A DNA stretch of 5,106 nucleotides from an uncultured Bacteroidales bacterium (GTDB lineage: Bacteria; Bacteroidota; Bacteroidia; Bacteroidales; UBA932). Shown here one piece after another: positions 1 through 5,106 of this stretch. The stretch is taken from the NCBI GenBank assembly GCA_900546395.1, contig URDD01000110.1, positions 1-5,106 on the forward strand, written 5' to 3'. Under the pieces are notes generated by a model, which was not told the DNA's origin, did not search any database, and saw only the letters and a list, made by a program, of their open reading frames with translations. Each line of letters starts with the position of its first letter. Position 1 is the first letter of the stretch. Made by a program: the position numbers and the translations under genes.

Positions 1-182
1 ACATATTGGTCGAGAATAACTTATTTAAAGTTTTTGATCCGAGGATATTGAACCTTTACAGTGTCGAGAATCTCTACTACAGGAACAACAAGATAGAAAT
101 GACAGATGATTACCCGTACAAAGGCAACACTACTGACAATTTCGTTTATAAACATTGTAAAAACATAGTAATAGAGAAATAA
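1..182 (+). CDS. C-terminal end of a right-handed beta-helix protein (possibly GH110-like glycosidase), partial
   Basis: An open frame runs from the left edge (first full codon at 3) to a TAA at 180-182 and encodes 59 residues. The start lies outside the window. The peptide has the rung-like pattern of a right-handed parallel beta-helix: short hydrophobic strands separated by Asn-rich turns (VENNLFKVFD, VENLYYRNNKIEM, FVYKHCKNIVIE). The order 'ENN-F-x-x-FD ... NNxI ... F-x-x-HCKNIxIE' resembles, from memory, the C-terminal end of Bacteroides GH110 alpha-1,3-galactosidases, which remove terminal galactose from blood-group-B-like glycans. This fragment has no catalytic residues, so the family call is weak, and a polygalacturonase-like or generic beta-helix protein is equally compatible. 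It sits 22 bp upstream of the esterase gene with no terminator between, so the two are probably cotranscribed. That the frame is coding is fairly sure; the function is tentative. Confidence 0.72.
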   Translation, partial: ILVENNLFKVFDPRILNLYSVENLYYRNNKIEMTDDYPYKGNTTDNFVYKHCKNIVIEK

Positions 183-204
183 TCATATATTTAATTCAAG
201 AGAT

Positions 205-1698
205 ATGAAAAGATTGTTGTTGTTTTTAGTCACCATGACTGTAGCAGTAAGTTTGGCGGCAGAGGTCAAATTGCCTTCCATACTTGGAAGCAACATGGTT
301 CTTCAGCGTAATTCAGAAGTGAATCTATGGGGAACAGCATCTCCTGACAAATATGTTACAGTCGAGACATCGTGGAATCAGAAAAAATACAAAGCAAAAT
401 CAGATTCAGAGGGTAAGTGGGCACTGAAGGTTCATACAGGCGAAGCCGGGGGCCCTTACAGCATATCAATAAGCGATGGCAAAAAGGTTGTTCTTGAGAA
501 CATCCTTTTGGGAGAAGTCTGGATTTGTACAGGACAGTCAAACATGGAAATGCCGGTTTGTGGCTTCATGTATCAGCCTGTGGAGAACTCTTCCGAGTAT
601 ATTCTTTACTCGGCGTCGGAAACACCGAATATAAGAATGTTCAACGTTCCGAGGGTATCGAGTAAGAAGCCTGAAGAGAACTGCGGAGGGGAGTGGCTTC
701 TGTCAACTCCAAAAAATGTCACTACTTTTTCTGCTGTAGGATACCTTTATGGCAAAGTGCTTACTAAAGCGATGAATGGCATTCCTGTAGGCTTGATTTC
801 TGCCAATTGGGGAGGAAGCCGGATAGAGTGCTGGATGACTGAAGAGGTTATAGATGGAATCGAGGGCATTAACCATGAAGTAGCTAAGAGCGGTACAAAC
901 TCAACTTCTGCACCGCAATGGCTTTACAATGGCTTGATTCATCCTATTAGGAATTTCACTGCCAAAGGATTCATCTGGTATCAGGGATGCTCAAACAGAC
1001 ATAACTGGTATGACTATAAAAAACTTATGGTTTCTCTTGTGAAGTTCTGGAGAGGCCTGTGGGGTGATGAAAAAATGCCGTTCTATTATACCCAGCTTGC
1101 GCCGTACACCTATGAAGGTGATGACTTGAGGTCTCTTCCGATGGTCATTGAGGCTCAGTATCAGGCAATGGAGGAAATTCCTTATTCAGGTATAGCTGCT
1201 ACTACAGATGTGGGGAACAGGACTTGTATCCATCCTTCACAAAAATATGAAGTGGCTTCCAGACTGGCATATCTTGCATTGGCCAACGATTATGGTTTGG
1301 CTGGAGTGCCTCGTCCTGCTCCTACATATAAAGAAATGGAATTTGTTCAAGATGAAAGGAGGGGCAATATGCTTGTACTGAGCTTCAATAATCTTTCAAT
1401 GAAGCATCAATGGAATGAACCAGACAGTTTCCAAGGATTTGAAAAAGACGGATATTGTACACCTGAAGGGTTTGAAATAGCAGGAGAAGACAGGGTATGG
1501 CATGAAGCTCGTGCAAGTTACCGCTGGTGGGAAAACAGGATCGAAGTATGGTCTGATAAAGTTCCTGAACCAGTAGCAGTCCGCTATGCATTCAAGAATT
1601 TTCCTAAAAAAGCAAATGTGAAAACAACCATGGGCCAGCCTTTGGCTCCGTTCAGAACAGATAACTGGCCTGTAGATGATATAGGAGAAATTCGTTAG
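205..1698 (+). CDS. Secreted sialate O-acetylesterase-family carbohydrate esterase (SASA domain)
   Basis: This 497-aa protein should remove O-acetyl esters from sugars (sialic acids or other acetylated glycans) in the periplasm or at the cell surface. Residues 1-19 form a Sec signal peptide (KR n-region, hydrophobic core, likely cut after SLAA before EVKLP). Residues about 20-105 are the usual N-terminal beta-sandwich. The SGNH-like catalytic domain follows: the nucleophile block GQSNME places Ser112; the WGGSRIECWM block is at 202-211; WYQGCSN is at 258-264; and the Asp335/His343 region (TTDVGNRTCIHP) supplies the catalytic His. Residues about 375-497 form a C-terminal beta-rich domain. Length is normal for a single-SASA Bacteroides enzyme. 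The ATG at 205 directly precedes the signal peptide, and only a weak purine stretch (AAGAGA, 198-203) lies upstream. It probably shares a transcript with the beta-helix gene, which suggests coordinated glycan trimming. One oddity is Cys262 where most relatives have Glu (WYQGE). The true substrate may not be sialic acid. Confidence 0.93.
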   Translation: MKRLLLFLVTMTVAVSLAAEVKLPSILGSNMVLQRNSEVNLWGTASPDKYVTVETSWNQKKYKAKSDSEGKWALKVHTGEAGGPYSISISDGKKVVLENILLGEVWICTGQSNMEMPVCGFMYQPVENSSEYILYSASETPNIRMFNVPRVSSKKPEENCGGEWLLSTPKNVTTFSAVGYLYGKVLTKAMNGIPVGLISANWGGSRIECWMTEEVIDGIEGINHEVAKSGTNSTSAPQWLYNGLIHPIRNFTAKGFIWYQGCSNRHNWYDYKKLMVSLVKFWRGLWGDEKMPFYYTQLAPYTYEGDDLRSLPMVIEAQYQAMEEIPYSGIAATTDVGNRTCIHPSQKYEVASRLAYLALANDYGLAGVPRPAPTYKEMEFVQDERRGNMLVLSFNNLSMKHQWNEPDSFQGFEKDGYCTPEGFEIAGEDRVWHEARASYRWWENRIEVWSDKVPEPVAVRYAFKNFPKKANVKTTMGQPLAPFRTDNWPVDDIGEIR

Positions 1699-1748
1699 TC
1701 TTTGATTATTTTTGTGTTACAGAGACCAAGAGCGTGTATTATATAATG

Positions 1749-1786
1749 ATAATCTGTTGCAATTTTTTTAAATTGTAACAGATTAT
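1749..1786 (+). terminator. Intrinsic terminator after the esterase gene
   Basis: A long hairpin starts 50 bp after the esterase stop. The left arm 1749-1765 pairs with 1770-1786 around a TTTT loop (1766-1769). All 17 pairs match except one G-T wobble (1759/1776). The downstream arm runs into a T-rich tract (1783-1795, broken by two A's). The stem is AT-rich but long. The run of T's lies only on the + strand side, so it should stop rightward transcription and insulate the pilus module from read-through. Confidence 0.85.
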
Positions 1787-1933
1787 TTTTTATTTATAGC
1801 ACTATTCTGAACGACTTTCGGAAATGTAATAAGCAAATGCCAATCAATTGGATAGATATTGTAACAGGTGCTGTATATTTTGAAATGGGAAACAAAAATT
1901 TGTTAAATAAAATACAAATTTTGAAAATTTTTC
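1787..1933 (+). other. AT-rich intergenic region upstream of the pilus operon
   Basis: This part of the 272-bp spacer (1699-1970) holds no convincing gene. It becomes strongly AT-rich after about 1870. It includes a 14-bp dyad AACAAAAATTTGTT (1891-1904, 6-bp arms and 2-bp centre), a short dyad CCAATCAATTGG (1840-1851), and a CAAATTTTG word (1915-1923). No clear TTTG -33 box sits at the usual 19-21 bp from the -7 box. The nearest TTTG copies, at 1899-1902 and 1920-1923, leave 31 and 10 bp. Confidence 0.5.
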
Positions 1934-1941
1934 TATTTTTG
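1934..1941 (+). promoter_or_regulatory. Putative Bacteroides-type -7 promoter element (TATTTTTG)
   Basis: TATTTTTG followed by CAGCCC matches the TAnnTTTG -7 consensus recognised by the Bacteroidota primary sigma factor. It lies 29 bp before the ATG of the DUF3575 gene. Transcription starting a few bases downstream would leave a leader of roughly 20-25 nt that includes the AAGGA ribosome site. The -33 half is poor, so the promoter may be weak or need an activator. It is the only plausible promoter seen for the three downstream genes. Confidence 0.55.
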
Positions 1942-1956
1942 CAGCCCAAATTTTGC

Positions 1957-1961
1957 AAGGA
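1957..1961 (+). promoter_or_regulatory. Shine-Dalgarno site (AAGGA) deciding the DUF3575 start
   Basis: AAGGA sits 9 nt before the ATG at 1971. It would fall inside the gene if the in-frame TTG at 1953 were the start, so it supports 1971. The leader predicted from the -7 box also fits 1971 and would leave almost no room before 1953. Confidence 0.6.
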
Positions 1962-1970
1962 TTATTTTTG

Positions 1971-3011
1971 ATGAGAGCAAGTAAACGATACAGAGCGACA
2001 TATGGCCGTGCTATAGCCGTACTGTCCATTTCCTTTATGGTCTGCGGTGTTGCATCTGCGCAGATCCGTCCGGAGTACGTCCGGCAAAATGAAAGCCAGG
2101 AGCAGTCAGCCCCGTTTATAAACAGATGGGCGTTCAAGACCAATGTGCTTGAATGGGTTCTGACTATCCCTAATATCGGCTTAGAGTTTGATTTGTCAGC
2201 CTCGAAGTACAATAGGTCGACGCTGGGAGTTACAGCCAAATATAATTGGAATACAGCCAGGGGTAATGCGACGCGTATTGTATTCGACTATTTGGACGTC
2301 AGACCTGAATACAGATATTACTTCCGCAGCCTCCGGAAAAAGGATTTTTCAGGAAACGACAGGAAACCGTCTGTCAAATATCTCGGAGCTTATGTCAATT
2401 ATGGGGAATATTCTTTCAAACTGCATAAGGGGATACAAGGCAGGGCAGTAGGACTTGGAGTGTCTTACGGATACGCATTGCCTGTTTATACATATAATAA
2501 AGGAGCTTTGGATTTGGATCTTGGTTTTTCTGTTGGAGTACAGATGACTGAATATGACAGATATTACAGGGATGGGGAGAATAACTGCTTCGCAAAAGTT
2601 TCTGCAGAATCTGAGAAATGGCATGTTTCACCATTTCCTGTAGTATCGGAACTGAGGGTGGCTTTTGCATGGCGTCCTGTTTCTGTGAAAGCCAAATATC
2701 TTGAGTATAATCCGTTGAGAAACCAGATATTACTTGCTGAATCCGACATAGAGGCTGCATTCTCGGATATGAAGTCAAAATTCGGACATAGTCTGGATAT
2801 AAAGGAAAGAGAACAGTATAAGACAGATGCCAAGGCTTGTAGGGATGCATTTGCAGCATTTGCAGCGGAAACCGCAGCCAAAACAGCTGAAAACATAAGC
2901 GGATATGGCTTCAGTAAGGCCAAATACACTTCGCTTGTAAAGAAAATCAAAAGGCTTGAACGTAGGTCAATCAAAGATTTTGACCGTAGCATTCAAGCTT
3001 ATGTCAAGTAA
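1971..3011 (+). CDS. DUF3575-family outer-membrane protein with helical C-terminal extension
   Basis: This is a 346-aa exported protein. Residues 1-30 form a signal peptide with a long basic n-region (MRASKRYRATYGR), a hydrophobic core and a likely cut at ASA|Q. Residues about 50-242 match the DUF3575 pattern: NRWAFKTNVLEWVLTIPNIGLEFDL, then DYLDVRPEYRYYF, YLGAYVNYGEYSFK, GRAVGLGVSYGYALPV, LDLGFSVGVQMTEYDRY and ELRVAFAWRP. The alternating aromatic/hydrophobic strands suggest a small outer-membrane beta-barrel. DUF3575 genes often open fimbrial operons in Bacteroides, where they are thought to be accessory or anchoring proteins; the exact role is not established. Residues about 250-346 are an Ala/Lys/Glu-rich helical tail that I do not recognise (see findings). 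ATG 1971 is chosen over an upstream in-frame TTG (1953) because of the AAGGA site and the signal-peptide position. The stop is 9 bp before the next gene, so an operon is likely. The family call is quite sure; the function is inferred. Confidence 0.88.
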   Translation: MRASKRYRATYGRAIAVLSISFMVCGVASAQIRPEYVRQNESQEQSAPFINRWAFKTNVLEWVLTIPNIGLEFDLSASKYNRSTLGVTAKYNWNTARGNATRIVFDYLDVRPEYRYYFRSLRKKDFSGNDRKPSVKYLGAYVNYGEYSFKLHKGIQGRAVGLGVSYGYALPVYTYNKGALDLDLGFSVGVQMTEYDRYYRDGENNCFAKVSAESEKWHVSPFPVVSELRVAFAWRPVSVKAKYLEYNPLRNQILLAESDIEAAFSDMKSKFGHSLDIKEREQYKTDAKACRDAFAAFAAETAAKTAENISGYGFSKAKYTSLVKKIKRLERRSIKDFDRSIQAYVK

Positions 3012-3020
3012 ATTAAAACT

Positions 3021-4154
3021 ATGTGTAATTTCAGATTGAACCATATTTTGAAGAAGACAGAATCTTTCTGTATGGCCTTTTCTGCTGCATTGGCAGCTGT
3101 GTCCTGCATCGGTGTTGACTACGCTTATGTGGATGATGGTAACGGTGCTCCTGAAGGCTTCGGGAAAACGCCGGTGAGCCTGAGTTTTGACTGGACGGGG
3201 GAAAAACCGGAGGAAATTCCGGACAAGATGTCTGTACTTATGGCCAGAAAACGTAATGAAATACACTATGTATGGGGGCTTGACAGTATAGGAAGACTGC
3301 CAGGACATGACAAGCCTTTGGATACACTTCTAAGGAATGGCGATTACCTGGCTCTTGCTTTCAATGCACCTGCAGCATCCTATAAGACAGAAGGTCTGGA
3401 TAAATTTAAATCTGACAGATTTTATCCTCTTACATATCTTAGTTCTTCGTTAGAGATACCGCCCTATTCAGACTTCAAGTCGGAGTTTGGCATTGGGAGA
3501 GACGAACTCTGTCCTGAATATGTTCCAGTTACATCTGCAGAGCCGTTATGGCATTCATTCTCAGAGATTTCTTTAACTCAGGACAGCGGGAAAACCGGAT
3601 TGGATTTTTGCCCGAAGGATCTTACATTGGAACTTGACGTAAAAGTCAGGATAAAGGCAGTTTCTGGAGCAGAGATAAAATCTGTTACTGCAGTTCTTTC
3701 CGGAGTGCCTCGCACAGTAAACCTTATGAGAGGAACAGTCAGCGACAGGTCTTTGTATAAGGTGGCGTTTAAAATGACTCCGGAAGAAGGCTCCCCGGAA
3801 GGCAATGCTGTGGTTTATTCCGGCAAAGTAAGAACTCTCGGCCTCTTTTCCGAAGGATTTGACTCTTACCTTGCAGGACCTGGAGTTCTGTGGCTGGCGG
3901 TAGATGCATCATCCGGCTCAGTATCAAAGCGTCTTTATGCTGGAATAAACATGAAGTATTATATCCGCAGTCTTGAACTAATGACCCTTGATAGTAACAG
4001 TGGCGGATACACTCTTAACGAGAATTCGGCACTTCTTGACAAAGGGACTGTACTGACAGTAGATGGAGAAAAAATCGTAGCAGGAGACAATGCTGTCGAG
4101 CCATGGAGTCTGATGACTGATAATCATTATAAGGAGGCAAAAAATGAAAAATAG
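3021..4154 (+). CDS. DUF5119-like lipoprotein of a fimbrial operon
   Basis: This 377-aa predicted lipoprotein has a basic n-region (RLNHILKK), a hydrophobic stretch (residues 16-28) and a lipobox ending at Cys29 (AAVSC). Acidic residues follow (VDDG, 37-40), consistent with export to the outer membrane or surface. The body resembles DUF5119: PVSLSFDWTG (51-60), a strand reading KMSVLMAR, a 'NGDYLALAFN' segment (106-115) like the family's 'pGxYdllvyN', SAEPLW (172-177), the block LELDVKVRIKAVSGAEIKSV (202-221) leading to LSGVP, and a late GTVLTVDGEKI. DUF5119 proteins occur beside DUF3575 and fimbrillin genes and are structurally like fimbrial subunits; a role as anchor or minor subunit is inference. 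An internal Met18 could start a shorter form but would lose the positively charged n-region, so 3021 is preferred despite a weak ribosome site. The 3' end overlaps the next gene by 11 bp. A FimB/Mfa2-type anchor is the main alternative. Confidence 0.82.
   Translation: MCNFRLNHILKKTESFCMAFSAALAAVSCIGVDYAYVDDGNGAPEGFGKTPVSLSFDWTGEKPEEIPDKMSVLMARKRNEIHYVWGLDSIGRLPGHDKPLDTLLRNGDYLALAFNAPAASYKTEGLDKFKSDRFYPLTYLSSSLEIPPYSDFKSEFGIGRDELCPEYVPVTSAEPLWHSFSEISLTQDSGKTGLDFCPKDLTLELDVKVRIKAVSGAEIKSVTAVLSGVPRTVNLMRGTVSDRSLYKVAFKMTPEEGSPEGNAVVYSGKVRTLGLFSEGFDSYLAGPGVLWLAVDASSGSVSKRLYAGINMKYYIRSLELMTLDSNSGGYTLNENSALLDKGTVLTVDGEKIVAGDNAVEPWSLMTDNHYKEAKNEK
4131..4137 (+). promoter_or_regulatory. Strong Shine-Dalgarno (AAGGAGG) inside the DUF5119 gene
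   Basis: AAGGAGG lies 6 nt before the ATG at 4144, within the last codons of the upstream gene. It is a near-perfect anti-16S match, much stronger than the ribosome sites of the other genes here and unusual for Bacteroides, where start-site selection relies little on Shine-Dalgarno pairing. It fixes the fimbrillin start and suggests high translation or reinitiation coupled to the upstream stop at 4152-4154. Confidence 0.75.
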
Positions 4155-5106
4155 CATTTGGTCTGCGCTGGTTGCAGTTTTGCTTGCCGGAGGATGCGCA
4201 GATGATACATATAAGGGAAATTTTGAGGACGGCAATTCTTCAACTTTGACTTTGCCGGTCAGGATATCTGTAGGCAATCCTTTTATAAAAGGAAGTGTTT
4301 CTGATATTTCGGACATAAATGGCAAGAGCATTTATGTCTACGCCTTCAGAAAGAATGACAAGGTTTCATACAAATCTACGTCAGAGGAAAACAGAAACGA
4401 ATGCCTTATAGATGGTTCACCGGTTAAAGAAGGCGGATTTCCTGCAGGAAAAGCTGCAAGGATTGAAGCTGGCAGTCCTTATGCCGCATGGTCAGGGAAG
4501 GGTGTCAATTGGCCGGCAGGGGACAATCACAGGTATGCCTATGATTTTTTCGCATACTATCTTGGTGGCGCAGAACTTAAAGATGTCATAAGGGAAAATG
4601 ATTGTGTGAAATTGAAGTTCAGTATTACAGGAAATGAAGATGTGATGCTTTCCAAGGCAGTACCTACAATTTCGCAATTGTCCGGCCTGAACAGTAGCGA
4701 CAAAAATGAAGCTATCGCATTGTCATTCAGTCATTTTACAGCATTGCGCTCTATTTCGCCTGTGTTTACCTTAAAACATCAGCTGGTAAAACTGGATTTT
4801 GAAATTTCAACAGGACAAGTTGAAATAGAAGAAATATCAGTGCTTTCAGGAAAAGAGGCTGTGCTGACTGTCGCACATAAAAACGAGTCTGAAATGGGCA
4901 TCTCTTTCATAGATGATGTAGATTCCATGTCATCAGACAAGGCTCTTGGCTATGCCATGTCTCTTAAGCCTTCTGAAAATCAGGCAACCTTGCTTGCAGC
5001 TCCTTCTGAGCGTTATCGTGTTTTCGTTAAAGTAAAAGCTGACGGAGTATCGGGAACTATTGAGTCTGAAATACTTAATCCTGCAGAAGGCAGGCATTTC
5101 AATTCA
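4144..5106 (+). CDS. Fimbrillin family (Mfa-like) lipoprotein, 3' end cut by the window
   Basis: The 321 codons seen remain open to the right edge. Residues 1-17 are a lipoprotein signal with lipobox LLAGGC (Cys18), followed by ADD, an acidic start fitting surface export in Bacteroidota. The mature part follows the Mfa_like_1 fimbrillin plan: a first strand LPVRISVGNPFIKGSV (37-51), then a GKSIYVYAF strand (60-68), VNWPAG (121-126) before YDFFAYYL (133-140), and FSHFTALRS (195-203) leading into FTLKHQLVKLDFEI (208-221), the family's hallmark 'F-x-H-x-L-(a/v)-k' strand at the start of the second domain. Such proteins are precursors of type V pili: they are carried as lipoproteins, trimmed by a surface trypsin-like protease, then polymerised by strand exchange. 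Lys49 in FIK|GSV stands where an Arg is cut in Porphyromonas FimA, by analogy. The last residues (AEGRHFNS) resemble the 'aGxxY' segment near the end of the family, so perhaps only tens of codons are missing. It could be a stalk pilin or a minor/tip subunit; the sequence does not decide. Confidence 0.85.
   Translation, partial: MKNSIWSALVAVLLAGGCADDTYKGNFEDGNSSTLTLPVRISVGNPFIKGSVSDISDINGKSIYVYAFRKNDKVSYKSTSEENRNECLIDGSPVKEGGFPAGKAARIEAGSPYAAWSGKGVNWPAGDNHRYAYDFFAYYLGGAELKDVIRENDCVKLKFSITGNEDVMLSKAVPTISQLSGLNSSDKNEAIALSFSHFTALRSISPVFTLKHQLVKLDFEISTGQVEIEEISVLSGKEAVLTVAHKNESEMGISFIDDVDSMSSDKALGYAMSLKPSENQATLLAAPSERYRVFVKVKADGVSGTIESEILNPAEGRHFNS

Noticed and set aside
1707..1714. TATTTTTG -7-like word just after the esterase stop
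   Set aside because: No -33 partner was seen, and any transcript would run straight into the terminator at 1749-1786; likely chance in AT-rich DNA.
1840..1851. Short inverted repeat CCAATCAATTGG
   Set aside because: Five-bp arms with no partner copy nearby; expected by chance in a spacer of this composition.
1953..1970. In-frame TTG start six codons upstream of the DUF3575 ATG
   Set aside because: It would place the AAGGA ribosome site inside the gene and leave nearly no leader after the -7 box; the ATG at 1971 gives a normal signal peptide.
1963..1970. Second TATTTTTG with a TTTG at 1938-1941, 21 bp upstream
   Set aside because: The spacing resembles a Bacteroides promoter, but the box abuts the ATG, so a transcript starting downstream would lack the start codon.
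1699..1970. Possible invertible (phase-variable) promoter, as known for some Bacteroides surface loci
   Set aside because: No pair of matching inverted repeats flanks the promoter within the spacer; only the terminator stem and short dyads are present.
1844..2239. 131-codon minus-strand open frame across the promoter and DUF3575 5' end
   Set aside because: It lies opposite a well-supported gene, has no recognisable domain, and its low-complexity end comes from the AT-rich spacer.
2416..2992. Two long minus-strand open frames (147 and 142 codons) opposite the DUF3575 gene
   Set aside because: They overlap each other and the real gene; the translations look like antisense shadows without domains or ribosome sites.
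3978..4331. 117-codon minus-strand open frame across the DUF5119/fimbrillin junction
   Set aside because: It is antisense to two overlapping genes with clear lipoprotein features; no promoter or family resemblance.

Overview
The window looks like chromosomal DNA of a gut-type Bacteroidales, Bacteroides or a close relative. The reasons are AT-rich spacers, a TAnnTTTG-type -7 promoter element, mostly weak Shine-Dalgarno sites, lipoproteins with acidic residues soon after the lipid Cys, and gene families (DUF3575, DUF5119, Mfa-like fimbrillin) concentrated in this order. All genes lie on the + strand. Family assignments come from reading the proteins by eye; no search was run.

There are two modules. 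Module 1 (1-1698) is glycan degradation. It holds the last 59 codons of a right-handed beta-helix protein, possibly a GH110-like alpha-galactosidase, followed after 22 bp by a complete secreted sialate O-acetylesterase-family enzyme (SASA/CE-type). Together they suggest removal of capping sugars and acetyl esters from host or plant glycans. The module ends at a strong intrinsic terminator hairpin (1749-1786).

The spacer 1699-1970 holds that terminator and then a very AT-rich promoter region. This region has a TATTTTTG -7 box (1934-1941) bracketed by two identical CAAATTTTG words 32 bp apart, with a related dyad further upstream.

Module 2 (1971 to the window end) reads as the start of a type V (FimA/Mfa1-like) pilus or surface-fimbria operon. 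It contains a DUF3575 outer-membrane protein with an unusual helical C-terminal extension, a DUF5119 lipoprotein, and a fimbrillin-like lipoprotein that runs off the right edge. The genes are tightly packed, with a 9-bp gap and then an 11-bp overlap, and the fimbrillin has a near-perfect Shine-Dalgarno inside the preceding gene. The likely scheme is that lipidated precursors cross to the outer membrane, are cut by a surface protease and polymerise by strand exchange, while the DUF3575 barrel plays an accessory or anchoring role. No mobile element, CRISPR array or RNA gene was seen.
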